From NCBI GenBank assembly GCA_001051155.2, contig JYIP02000014.1:62001-126000 (forward strand): a DNA stretch of 64,000 bases, given 5' to 3'. This DNA is from Chrysoporthe austroafricana. Its lineage: Eukaryota; Ascomycota; Sordariomycetes; Diaporthales; Cryphonectriaceae. How positions within the stretch are numbered: the stretch's first letter is position 1; every line of letters starts with the position of its first letter. Below are positions 22,721 through 34,021 of the stretch, in pieces. A program made the position numbers and the translations under genes. The notes below the pieces were generated by a model. It was not told the origin of the DNA, made no database searches, and saw only the letters and a list, made by a program, of their open reading frames with translations.

Positions 22721-24932
22721 CTATGCAGGACACGATTTGCCGGCCTCTCCGCCGAGCAAGGTGCTTTTGAATCCTGTTACTTCATCCCCAAAGACCTGAA
22801 GCGCCATTGTCATTCCACTCGCTTGATGCCATAATATGTGGCAATGTAGAAGCCATAGTCCTTCGTTGTCTGCTAGAAAACGCAGCACCACATAGCCGAA
22901 CGGAGGAACGTAGACGGTGTCTTTCCGTAGTGGGTTATTTATATTGAAAGCCCCGCCGCGAGGCTCTTTGGATGGATCGAAAGGATTATAATAATCCCAA
23001 CCCCCTTTACCTCGGTAGGACGAGATCACATAAAAGTCAAATCCGTGCTGGTGATGTTTAGTTTATACGCGCCGGTATTCCGAGTATGTTTAGTGAATGA
23101 GCTGTATGATACTTACTAAGTGAAATGGATGCCCGGTGCCGTCCATATTGTTTATCACAAGGTCAACCCACACAGGCTTTTGTCCGGTCCATGGGACAAG
23201 TTGATGTTCATCCCAATCCCTTCGCTCGAGAGACAGAAGTGGCAGATGCTGAGGCACCCAATGCGTACGGTTAATAAAGCCTGTCGGAACATTGCCTAGG
23301 TGGTTGAGAATCTCAACGGCGCTGTAGATGACGAACTTCACCTCAGAGTCAGGCAGAGGTTCAGCAAGCATAGGACCCTCAGCACTATGCAAAGTCGATA
23401 TCGAGTGAAAGTCTTCAGTGTCTCCAGTCGTTTGGTTTGACCAGGTTGATATCATGAATCTCTGGGTCGACTGTAATGCAAGGTTTGGGGATTGAAAATT
23501 TCTTTCCGATCTTAGCAAGAACGTTCCTCATTACAAGCGATGTTTATCGGAGGGCTACAAGGACGTACTCTTTATCAAGCTGGATAATCAACTCAGCATC
23601 TGATTCCTGATGTGCTTGAGGCCATTCGAGGCTAAAATCGACCCTCTCTCCAGGATAGAGGACTCCAATGCCGTTGAAAGTCTCTGCTATGACCTCTTGA
23701 CCTCCATCTACATGGGTGACGTTGACCAGCGCATTTGGTATGCTCAACGACAAGCCCACCATAGAACTGACAATCAGTGCGCTATCCCAATGTGTCGAAT
23801 TCAGTTTAGACTCACCCAGTATTGATTAAGCGGACCAGGTATCTCAGTTCCTTGTCCAAGGTGAGTGTGGGCTTGTCGATGTCCATACAATCGACTGGGA
23901 CCGCAGGGAGTGATCTTGAGCAGTCGAAATATCCCTGTCCGTTGACTAAAAGAGAGTCCGGGCAGGGCTGAGGAGTCAGAAGCCTCTGGCCTTCAAAAGA
24001 TGTATTTTGGTTAGATGCGAGCTCACCTCATTACCATCATTTGCCGCACTCATGAATGCTTCGAGGACCTTAGAGGATGCACGATGGTACCAGTCTCCCA
24101 CGAGAAGCAACATTTCGTGATCGTAACCCTGTTTGCTGCTCCCAACAAACAATGGTTCATGAACGACCAGCCCTCCATAAAGCCCGTCTCCCCTCTGAGT
24201 TTGAGAATGCGCATGATACCTGGGAAGTATCAGATTCGCCTGCTTAGACATGTGAGGTGAATAGTTCCGAATACGAACCAAAATGTGCCTTTCTGGTCCC
24301 CTCCGATATCAAATCGATAGGTGAAATGGCCACCTGGAGGGACTTCGCACTGCGTGATCCCCACGGGTCCGTCCATATGATTTGCCCCTAGAGTAATGTC
24401 AGAGCAGCCATTCTTCCAGTGACGGTAGGTCACAACCAACCTCTCATGTGGAGTCCATGCCAGTGGATAGAAATACCCTCATAGTACGAGTTGTGTATCT
24501 CAACTTCGATTGTGTCGCCGGACCGCGCCTCGATTGTCGGCCCAGGAAACATGTCTAACTCTTACCGTCAACAGTTGTCCACAGCCGCGGCGGATAAGCT
24601 CGTGCCTGCTCACTGTTTATAACAATAACCTCCTTCTTCACACCATCTGGCGTCTGGACTTGAGAGGTGATATTCCAATAGAAATATCTCACCACAGCAT
24701 TTCGTGTGTTGTGGTCTTCCGGGTGCAAGACAAGCCCTAGCTCCCGTACATTTGATCCGGCCCCTGGAGCAGAGAATTGGTAGGCACGGGTTGGCCACGG
24801 CAGACCCCATCGTGTCTGCAGGATGAACACTGCAGAAAGGAGAATGATGACACATCCGAACGCAACGTGAATCCAGCGCCAGCGGTTGCGGAAGAGCTTC
24901 GGCGCGTTTCCCGATGATTCCATCCTCTGCAT
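22721..24932 (-). CDS. Membrane-anchored multicopper oxidase (laccase/ascorbate-oxidase-like)
   Basis: Eight exons, complement: 24614..24932, 24441..24554, 24279..24387, 24027..24219, 23816..23967, 23569..23766, 23117..23510, 22721..23047 (601 aa). It oxidises a phenolic or similar substrate and reduces O2 to water. One membrane segment near residues 18-40 and no cleavable signal suggest a type II anchor. Copper ligands are readable: H137-W-H139, H183-A-H185, HPFHLHG at 489-495, and H561-C562-H563 with H567. The axial position ten after C562 is Met572, expected to lower the type-1 copper potential. The third intron uses GTTCGT, an unusual donor, but restores WYHAH. Genes of this type often act in pigment or secondary-metabolite coupling; nothing nearby fixes a substrate. 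Confidence 0.87.
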
Positions 24933-25772
24933 AGCTCCTCCGGAGCCTTACCAGCGCAGACGTGGCGTTATGAAGGGGCGTGGGCTGAGTTTTGTGATTA
25001 GCGTAGCCATCTATGCTTGCATCCTCGCGGTCCCAGTTACGGCGATGTTCTCGGCTGGAAGACTGGTCTATCCACCGTATGTTTGCTTCCCTTGGGTTTT
25101 GGCGCGCTTGTGGCTAGCCGCTCGTCCAAAATATACCGAGCACATATTGTGACGAGGACCCCTGCATCCTGCGCTGTCACTGCACGGATGCACACCAATG
25201 CAGGTAGGGGATCAGAAGGGCCCCTTTCTTGTAGCCGAGCGTTGGCACGTGTTCAATCGGAATGTTCAGCTAGTGAGAACCTGGTTACATTGCATGCCAA
25301 TAGCATCACTTTATATGTGGGTTCTGGACAAAATTCCCTGGGGATAATATAGAATACCCGTGGTAAGATCTCGGCAATAAAGCCGAGAGATTGCAGCGCG
25401 TGTCTGTTCCGCAATGTAGGTTGCATATCTTGTCATGCCAACTGCCTACTTGAGCAGTCTACTCACACCATCTTGCACAAATGCTGGGAACATAAGTCAG
25501 GTAATGACCTCTCAAGGACCCGTCTAGATCCCGGTGATGCGCCATCCATATGAGATAGCAATCACCAAGCACGTGCGACGTTGCAGAAGCTGACGAGATA
25601 TCCTCGGATCCGGACTCGTCACCGTGTCGTAGAGGATATGCACCTCAACGCCGCGTGCGATAGCGGCGCTCTTGTATAAAACGATCAGTTAGTACGGATA
25701 TGAAGTGATTTTCCACTCGCTAATGTTGGTATAAACTGTCAATGAGTTGAGTCAGCGAGGCCATCCTTTACC
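24933..25772. other. Divergent intergenic region, oxidase/phospholipase
   Basis: 840 nt shared by the leftward multicopper oxidase and the rightward phosphoesterase gene. A 60-codon hydrophobic frame starting near 24970 (+) was seen but is not supported as a gene. Confidence 0.5.
25675..25681 (+). promoter_or_regulatory. TATA box-like element of the phosphoesterase gene
   Basis: TATAAAA lies 92 nt upstream of the ATG at 25773, a good TATA match at a suitable distance. Confidence 0.4.
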
Positions 25773-28446
25773 ATGCTCCGAAGACTTGGCCTGCTGGTGC
25801 TTTTGCGCCTTGCGGACGGTGCATCACTCGCAGATATCAAGCATGTCGTGATGCTTATGCAGGAAAATAGATCTTTCATGCACGTAGGTTATAGTGACCA
25901 TCACTTGTCCGAGGCTTTGAGCTAAGTTTCGCCCTCTGACTAGTATCTTGGGACGCTAAAGGGTGTACGTGGGTTCGCTGACCCAAACGTTCAAATCAAC
26001 CCAAACGGGCTACCAGTGTGGTACCAGTAAGTGGTCCGGATTCAAGTAACAAGTTTCGGGCGCCTAAACCTGTTGAGGCTGATAATCATAGGAACGTATC
26101 GACTCTGACCAACGACACCGACCATCTTTTGCCGTACTGGCTGAACTACCTCGGTGGTGACTGGCCTAACCGCACGCAATGTCTGAGCCCTGGAAGTAAC
26201 TTATGGATTCCAACACAAACTGCATTCAATGGCGGACTGAATGATTTGTGGCCGGTATGATCAGCGCAGAACAGACAGTGCCGGTAGATCCAACTAACAA
26301 TTTCGCGATCAGAGCAGTTCTGCGCCTCAGGCTTGGGCATACTACAAGCGACAAGACATCCCCTTCCACTACGCTCTCGCAGACGCTTTTACAATCGCTG
26401 ATCACTATCATGTTAGTCCTGCAACCCCCTGAGGATTCAGCGTCATACTAATATCGAACGCAGGCTGGTGTCATGTCGGCTACAGACCCGTAAGTCTCCT
26501 CCGAATGGCACGACGGTGGATATTGATAATATTTCTTAGCAATCGCTGGATGTGGCAGTCTGGCTCTATCAATGTACCAGGTGGCCCTCAGCCTCTAGGG
26601 GCCGGCGGCGTCGTGCTCGATGATAATCAAACACCAGGTGGGATTCGACCACGACAGGTTCGCGGGTCCTCATTCAAAACGGCTGACATTTCCTGACAGG
26701 CTGTGAGGCACCAAATCTGAATTGCCTTCCATTATAGTATGTTTCCTTTCCTACCCACGCCTGCCCGTGTTGAAGGAAGCCTTCGATTACATGTGATGCT
26801 CGAGCCGATCTCTCCGTGTTGTTTCTATGCTGACTATCAAAGCTGGCCAGCGACGGCTGAGTACTATGATGCGGCGGGCGTTGACTGGAGAGGATTCATG
26901 AATTCAGTCCGTTTGAATCCATCCTCAAATACGCGGATGGGGGCGAAAGACTAATTAGTCGAAATTTCTAGGAGGATTATGTCACTAACAATGGCCTATT
27001 CTATTTTGCCAATTTCCAGAATGCTCCAAACGATTCGAGTCTTTACCAACGTGGCCTAGCCTTCAGTGATGAGAACTCCTTAGGCGGGTTCTACGCAGCC
27101 GCCGCGAACGGGACTCTACCTGAAGTTAGCTGGATCTTTCCTCCGGGTGCTGTCAATGAACATCCGCCACACACGCCGAGTGACGGAGCTTGGTTTATGA
27201 AGAAGATTGTGGATTCTGTGACTCATGGGCCGAATTGGAATGCGACGATCCTGCTGATCTGCTACGACGGTGAGCATTGTGTTATGAGCGGGCTAGGTAA
27301 TAGCTTGACATCAGCTGATTCCGACCTCCTCACTTCAGAAGCTGGGGGGTATGGCGATCCTGTCGTGCCTTACCACTCACCGGAGGGTACTGCCGGCGAA
27401 TGGTTCGAGGACCCCTATGGAGAGCTTGGTTATACCTACAGTGGCCCAGGCATGGAACGACGCCCTTCATCTTTATCGTCGCGAGCTAATCTCTATGCAG
27501 GTGTCCGCATTCCCCTATTCATCATATCGCCTTTCAGTAGCGGAGGCCGAGTCTTCACCGAGCACTCGGATCATAACTCGCAGATTCTGTTTGTCGGTAC
27601 AGTGCAGCCTCATATTACTCCCACCTCACTGGGCTGAAAGTAGCATGTTGATTGGCTAACCCATCGGATACTTTTTTGCAGAGGAGTATCTCACTTCTAA
27701 AGGGTACGGAAACATAACGACTAGCCAGATGAGTGACTGGCGGCGTTCGCATATGTCGAATCTTCTGAATGCCTTTGACTTTGATAATGTGAGTGACTTA
27801 TTTGAGCTGTCAGCGGTACGTTCTCAAAGCATCTCGGCCTTGTGCCTGACACTCTGCCTAGCCTGACTACTCTATCCCTGAGCTCCCATCTTCACCTTAT
27901 CCATACACGGACGACGATGGCAATATCGTGGGTACATACGTGGCATGCGAAGCCACGTATTCTGATGTAGACCCGCCGGTCCCGTACGGGAACCAGACCC
28001 TTGAAGAGTCGCTGTACTTTGAAGACGGTTGGAAACAAGTCTATGGCTATCTGACTGAGGGGCACTATCTCGTCTTCGAGGCGGATGGATTTGCGCTCAC
28101 GAATCCGGGAAATAGTAGTAGCTCCGGCGTCACGGCGACCACGACTACCGCGGACCACGAGAGCATCTCGCAGCGCTGGGTCCTGCACGCCTTGTCCGAC
28201 TCAGATGATGATTTTGGGAAATTTGAGATTTCCAGCGCGGTGGACGGGAGGTATATCTCCGCCGATGCATCTCTGGCCAGCGGTAATAGCACGGCAGGGA
28301 CATTCGACATCGCGTACGTCGGCGGTGGCGGCTACACCATACAGAATAGCGAGGGCAAGTATCTGGTCGTGAGCGACGGTGGCAGCTTCGAATTTGCCGC
28401 TTCTGGTCTGAGCTGGGCTGCCTACTCTGTTACATATCACTCATAG
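25773..28446 (+). CDS. Phosphoesterase-family enzyme, phospholipase C-like, 13 exons
   Basis: Exons 25773..25883, 25944..26026, 26092..26254, 26313..26411, 26464..26489, 26540..26637, 26700..26736, 26843..26906, 26972..27269, 27339..27449, 27501..27596, 27682..27788, 27862..28446 (625 aa). The phosphoesterase family covers bacterial phospholipase C and AcpA-type acid phosphatases. A signal peptide precedes QENRSF, where the Glu-Asn active-site pair is kept but the usual next Asp is Met (SFMHYLGT). The second active-site pair is in YDEAGGYGD. About 190 C-terminal residues form an extra beta-rich region after the catalytic domain. Two donors are weak: GTCCGT after exon 8, and a GC donor (CAG|GCATGG) after exon 10. 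Exons of 26 and 37 nt are unusual. Another family member follows 1 kb downstream. The family is firm; some splice sites are not. Confidence 0.8.
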
Positions 28447-29497
28447 GCAGCTAGAACCCTCTTGTCCGGCGCCGTGGTCTCGCCTAGGGATGAACACGGG
28501 TTTCGCTCTCCTGCAGGCTAATTACTACCATTATCATAGTATTGGCAGAGTTTCTATCTCCAGCACCGGACCTTTTTTCTGGAGTATGTGTGTTAATCAT
28601 GCTCTACGGGGTCGTAGTCCTCTCAGGTTGTACGTGAGTGTCTCCGGAATCTCCCAGTGGGATGAGAATTTGACCATCCAGACACGACATGTCGTTAAAG
28701 CTGGCGGTGAATGACCTGCCAGATCCGGAATAGGCGCTCTCTGGGTGGTGTGGATCAACGTCGTGCGAGCTAGCGGAGACCTGCATGCTATATTTTCTCC
28801 CGGTCGACGAGCCGTCCACTGAGCTTCACCCCCGAGGCCATGTGCCGGTCCCAGCTTCGCCGTCCCAGCTGAACCGGCCTCGACCCTCGGTTAAGAACCG
28901 CAGGGCCGACCTATCAGGTGCCATGTGTTCGTGAGCAGGTAGGAAGGATGGTGAGGATTGGTGTGCTTGGATGCGGCCCTCGTCCGCCTCAATAGTAAAT
29001 ATGGGGTGCTCTTATCGAGATGCGGCACCTGGCAATGCCGATATTTCCGGGCACTCTCTCTTCGCTAGCTGTCGACATCTTGGGGCGCAGACATGGTGTC
29101 ACTTCCCCCAAGACCAAGAACCTTCTGTGCATGCAGTAGTAAGTAATACTCCGTAATTACCCCGCCGCCAGACCCCAGCGCCCGGATTTCAGGGCGGCGA
29201 AAGCACGTGCGTGAGGGTCGAGATCTTACGGAGTCTCCCCTGGCGGCCCGACCGGACCTAACTCGAGAGAATATGCGATGCTTTTGCTTAGCGGGGTAGC
29301 ATCGCACGGGCGAAATCAATAATGCTGTTGATCGCTGCAAGCCTCGTCGGCACCGAAGACCCTGCCGTTCGGAGTAGGCTTTCCGGGCGTAATATAGATA
29401 TACAAGAGCCTGCCCATCGCCCCGGTGCGGCTGGCTATTCTGCCCCCTCTCCTCCGTCTAGTAGGCGTCTCAAGATATCACGCTTCCAGGTCAAGAG
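28447..29497. other. Intergenic, 1 kb, no supported gene
   Basis: Separates the two phosphoesterase genes. GC content rises toward the right; no motif, repeat or gene is evident. Confidence 0.5.
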
Positions 29498-31228
29498 ATG
29501 GGAGCCCTGGCCCTCTCTCTAGCCGCCCTGGCCGGGCTGGCTGGTGCAGTCCCCGCGATCAGCAACATCCAGACTCATACCTCGGACAGCGACTGGCGGA
29601 GCAAGATTACCAACGTTGTGGTGCTGGTCGAGGAGAACCGGTCCTTCGACACCTTCGCTGGTGGCCTGTCGTACAATAGCACCATTGATGGCCTCTTGCA
29701 CCACAACTACTGCAACAGCCTGAATGCGAGTGACCCGTCAGAAGCCGCCGACATCTGTGCTGGTCCCTTGGCTGCGGATGTAGCCTCGGACGATCCTAAC
29801 CATAGCATCAGCGGTGTTAATATGCAGGTCTTCAGCACGTTCCACCCCAATGAGACAGCTGTGGCCTTGGCGGCAGACTGGGAGTACGAGACGATGCGCG
29901 GGTTTGTTACGGAGCAGTCGATCACGTTTGATACCCTGAACAAGACCAGAGCGGCGGAGGCGATCAACTACTATGCAAGTGACAGCGCGGTGCTTAGCCC
30001 TAGGCTCGGTGAAGATCCTCTTCTGACAGCAGTACAGACTCCTGAGCACATCCCGGTGTTCACCGCAATGGCGGAGAACTTTGTGTTGTTCGACAGGTGG
30101 TTCTGCTCTGTACCGGGTCCCACGAACCCTAATAGGGCTTACATCACCAGCGGCACCTCTCACGGTCACGGGGAGAACGATGACGCTTTTGACGAGTACG
30201 GGCTCCCGCAGAAGAGCATATTCCAGGCGCTGAGTGAGAACAACATAACCTGGACGAACTACCAGAACAGCACAACTGGGCCCGGGTGAGAGGCGACGAG
30301 CCGTCCCCTAATATGTGCACGTTTGAACATTACTGACCGCCGTACCCAGGCTGGGGTTCAATCCCGATGCGGCTTTCTACTCAGTAAGTCTTGTCTCCCT
30401 TTTGCTCCCTCTCCCTATCATTGGGGCTCATACTGCGGCCGTGTCCGCTCTCGACTTCAAGAAGCGGTGTTAGGGAAGAAAAGGATGCTGTCGCCGGTGT
30501 AAGATCCGGAAACGAGGCAAATCCCAGGTGCTCAAATTTTCGCCGCTAACGTACTTCGTACTGCAGTGGACTGCAGAGTCCGGAGCCAATGTGACCAACA
30601 TCAAGGCCATTGAGCACTTCTACACCGATGCCGCAGCCGGCACACTCCCGCAGTTCACCTACATCAACCCAGAATGCTGCTCCTACCAGTCGTTCCATCC
30701 TCCGTCGCCCATAAATCTAGGGGAGACGTTCATCAAGGGCATCTACGAGGCCATCCGGAACTCGCCACAGTGGAACACGACACTATTCATCCTCACCTTC
30801 GACGAACACGGCGGGTTTGGAGACCATGTGAGCCAGGCGTTGACACCTGATCCTGAACCCCATCCCGGGCTGACCATCAACTACAGGTCCCCCCGCCCGT
30901 CAACGTGCCCGCAGGTGACGACCTCACTTACACGGAGACGGCACAGGACGGGAAGAATATCACGTTCGCCTTCGACCGGCTGGGCGTGCGGGTGCCGACG
31001 CTCCTGATCTCGCCGTGGGTCGGCAAAGGACTGATCGAGAACAAGGGGCAGAACTTCGGCGGCGAGTACACACACACCAGCATCCTGAACTTCCTGTCAG
31101 AACTGTGGGGCGTCGAGAGACTGACGCCCCGCGTCGAGTACTCGTCCACCTTCGAGCATCTCATCCTCGACACCATCAGGAGTGACGACAGCAGTCCGAG
31201 CATCCTGCCAGACCCTGTGCTATGGTAG
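29498..31228 (+). CDS. Secreted phosphoesterase, phospholipase C family
   Basis: Exons 29498..30285, 30350..30383, 30567..30827, 30887..31228 encode 474 aa. It is a secreted enzyme of the phosphatidylcholine/phosphatidylglycerol-specific phospholipase C family, which cleaves the phosphate-glycerol bond of phospholipids; some relatives act as phosphatases. A 17-residue signal peptide ends at AVPA. Landmarks: EENRSFDTFAGGL (complete, with Asp), NRAYITSGTSHGH in the middle, and FDEHGGFGDHVPPP rebuilt across the last intron. Several N-x-S/T sites fit secretion. Exon 2 is just 34 nt. It lacks the long C-terminal extension of the upstream paralogue. Both face the same way, but their different intron patterns argue against recent tandem duplication. 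Confidence 0.88.
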
Positions 31229-31554
31229 ACGGGGGAACGGGGCCTGGTCACCTTGTGAAAGGGACTTTGAACAAATAGAATAATAATTGTCAGATACATT
31301 GAAATGAGCACCTGTTGCCCCCGGTCATTTCACCGGACCAAGCTGAGAGGGTGAGATTGCGCCCGGGGTGTGCTTGAGACTCCGCAGCCTTTCGAATTTG
31401 GGGCGTGGCGCAGCAGCACTAAGATATCCTATGAAACTGCAAACTTGCGAAAGCCAGTTGTGCGCAATGTCGTTGCCTACTCTGCTCTCTAACACGATTC
31501 TTATCAGTCTGGCTAAAACACACACGAATAAACCTATGAAGCTGCCTAGGTGCG
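31229..31554. other. Short intergenic region
   Basis: 326 nt holding the 3' end of the phosphoesterase gene and the upstream region of the next hydrolase. Nothing else is seen. Confidence 0.5.
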
Positions 31555-32400
31555 ATGGATCTCACCATGCTAGTCGATCCCGATACGCAGCTCAGCTACG
31601 TACTCCTTGACGCAGAAGCCAAGGGCGGTTTGGCGACTGCAGCCAAGCATCAAGGCCAGCATTCCCCCTCGAACGTGTCGATAATCTGCTGCCACGGCTC
31701 TGGGCAGGGCACGCATGCTGAGGCCTGGCTTCCGCTGGTGAGGGAGATTAGCAAGCACGCGCCGGTGTTGTTCTATGAGAGACGAGAAGCCGGGCAGAGC
31801 ACAGCAGCAGCCTCGCGCTCTCAGGCGCCTAGAGAGTCAGTGCATGACCTTGTCGTGCTCCTAAGGGCTACGCGGCTGAGACCACCATACATTCTCGTCG
31901 CACATTCTTACGGCGGCGCAATAGCACGAGGGTTCCTCCAGATGCATCCCGGGCAGGTCACCGGCATGGTCCTCGCAGAGACGGGCCAGGAGACCCCGAT
32001 AGAACACGAGGAGGAGCAATACAGGAGGCAGATCCTCGGCGCCAGACCCCTGAGTGTAATCCACGCAGATTCGCTGTTCTCGAAACACGGTGAGGATAGT
32101 CCGTCTCCCGAGGAGGCGAGGCTCAGAAGTCTGTGGGCCAAGGAGGACGAGCGGCTCAAGAAGGCACAGCTCCGACTCAGCTCGAACGCCCGGTACGTGC
32201 GGGTCGACAGTTGCGGGCACAACATCATTCGCGACCGGCCTGATGTCGTTGCCGATGAGGTCAGCTGGGTACTGGAGAACCTCGCCTCACTTCCAGGACA
32301 CCCTCGCATCGCCAGTATTGGCAACTATCTCAAGCGCTTTGTCCGTCTTCTGCACCACAACGAGGGGGGAGAGGACTGTGATGCCGATGGCAAAGGGTGA
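31555..32400 (+). CDS. Alpha/beta hydrolase, single exon
   Basis: An intronless 281-aa protein. The fold is shown by an oxyanion segment CCHGSGQG near 46-53, the nucleophile elbow A-H-S118-Y-G-G, and a C-terminal catalytic-type His in CGHNI near 223, in the right order and spacing. No signal peptide, so it is probably cytosolic. It belongs to the esterase/peptidase-like branch of the superfamily; reaction and substrate are not predictable. The first ATG (31555) gives a compact N-terminus. It converges with the SWIM-RING gene across about 390 nt. Confidence 0.8.
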   Translation: MDLTMLVDPDTQLSYVLLDAEAKGGLATAAKHQGQHSPSNVSIICCHGSGQGTHAEAWLPLVREISKHAPVLFYERREAGQSTAAASRSQAPRESVHDLVVLLRATRLRPPYILVAHSYGGAIARGFLQMHPGQVTGMVLAETGQETPIEHEEEQYRRQILGARPLSVIHADSLFSKHGEDSPSPEEARLRSLWAKEDERLKKAQLRLSSNARYVRVDSCGHNIIRDRPDVVADEVSWVLENLASLPGHPRIASIGNYLKRFVRLLHHNEGGEDCDADGKG

Positions 32401-32789
32401 AAGGAAGTTGTCGCGCGAATCATCATTGTCTTTGGGGAGCCTAGATGCTCTATCTAGCTTACCGAGTAGCCCTGGTCATTCGACAACTATGCAACAGGAG
32501 TCGTTATAGACTGAATATCCAGTAGCGCAAATATGAAGACGAGAAGTCATAAAAGGACGGTCCCATGCGGGAGGAAGCTCTTAGTTTAGTACACTCGTCC
32601 GAAATAGGCCTTGTCCGGGTTATACGGCGTAGGGAAATGGAACCGAGACACAATAGCCTCCTCATCTAGTAGTCTCATCTCCACAGCCTGCTCTGTTTTC
32701 CTCGGTAAGGTGGTGAGTGTTGTGGCAAGATAGGAATGCCACGACGAGAAGTCACGAACGCAGGGAATGCGATATCCACGAGTGGCCGC
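32401..32789. other. Convergent intergenic region
   Basis: 389 nt between two stops, expected to hold both 3' ends. No other feature. Confidence 0.5.
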
Positions 32790-34021
32790 TCACCAGTAGG
32801 ACCTGCGGCCACGGTAACGGGGACGACCTGACCACCAACTGCTGTAGGTAGAATAGTCTCGCCGGGTACTGACACCGAGCTGGTCGGCGACGTTGTAGTA
32901 GCCGTCGTGGGTGAGTCTCCCCCGTCTGATGTCGATGGTCTTCATGACCTCGTCGTCACCCTGCCAGGGACTGCGGCAGTACGGACAAGAGACCTCGGCA
33001 GCGGCACCACCTGCCTGGCGCCTCGTGGCGGCCCACATCTCGAAGCACTGCCGGTGGACATTCTGGCCGCAGGTAGCCTTGCACCAGACCAGTTGCTCCC
33101 CGCCAGGGCCAGGCCCCATCCCCTCGAAGCAGATGGGGCAGTCTCCCCCGACTAGCTTGCGATTCCTATCGTGGGGGCCGGAACCGCCCTGCGCGCCGGC
33201 CGGGTCGGGCGCGTTGTCCAGGATGTCCTTTAGCTCAGTGTTGAGGAGGGCCAGCTGGTAGACGTACTGGGTCCTGGCGCGGAGGACCTTCTTGAGGACG
33301 AAGACGACATGCTTGCACTGGTTGCCAGCCTTGGCGTGAGGACAATCGCAGGTGGGCTGGCGGGCGATGCAGATATTGTAGACGTTACCCGTGCTGCCGG
33401 AGACCTGGAGAAACAACTCCGGGCAGTCGTCGGTGCCGCATAGGGTGCGCGAGAGGACGAAGAATCGCTGCGTGGTGGCGCGCTCGAGGATGGCAGCGAA
33501 GGAGCCAGGTGGTTTCTGGCGGTACCTGCAGCATCACGAGCGTGTCAGCCCAGTGCAGTGAATGCCGGGACGCATCTCAGAAGGACGCACCGTCGCAGGC
33601 GCTTCTCGCCACCGGCGGACACGGTGGGCGCAGCAGGCCTAGGCGCCTTCTTCCTGGGCCCAGCGTCCTCCGCGCTCATGTCGCGTGCCTCGCCGGCAGC
33701 GCAGTAGCCATGTTTGTCCCCGTCCCCATCGGCATTGGGCGGCGCGGCCTGCAGCTTGCGCTTACTGCCACGGGCGGTGGTGTTCGTGTCGGTCCCGTCG
33801 AGGCGGCTCGAGGATGGGCCGCCCGCGGTCGCGTTCGAACCAGGTGCGTTCTGGTGGGGATCGACGCCCATCGCGCGCACGTCTATCCTCGACCCGAGGG
33901 AGGGTGGGATGGTCTGGCGGATGGCCTGGGCTAGGGGGAGGCTGTGGCTCGGGCTCGTCCTCGGGCTCGTCCTCGTCCTCGCCCTCGTATGTGGCCTGCG
34001 GTCAGGGTCAAGAAGCCGCAT
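32790..34021 (-). CDS. SWIM plus RING zinc-finger protein, probable E3 ubiquitin ligase
   Basis: Exons complement(33591..34021) and (32790..33525) encode 388 aa. Residues 1-140 are low-complexity, rich in Arg, Ser, Pro and acidic patches, including a repeated Arg-Thr-Ser-Pro tract. A SWIM zinc motif follows as C203-x-C205...C214-x-H216. A RING-type finger has ligands C273, C276, C292, C296, H301, C304, C324 and C327. The SWIM+RING order matches MEX/ZSWIM2-type E3 ligases, in which RING recruits the E2 and SWIM may bind protein or DNA. The 65-nt intron begins GTGCGT and ends TGCAG. The C-terminus is Arg/Tyr/Trp-rich. The start at 34021 is the first ATG; an in-frame ATG 50 codons later is possible. 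Confidence 0.82.

Noticed and set aside
24546..24556. An 11-nt GT-AG stretch that appeared to disrupt the multicopper oxidase
   Set aside because: A normal 59-nt intron (24555-24613, GTGAGC to GTTAG) removes it and gives the conserved INNMFPGPTIE junction.
24970..25152. Short hydrophobic frame divergent from the oxidase gene
   Set aside because: Only 60 codons, no family, and it lies in the shared promoter region.
30350..30365. GGTTCAATCCC-like string resembling a tRNA B box
   Set aside because: It lies in coding sequence of the second phosphoesterase and has no matching A box or cloverleaf.
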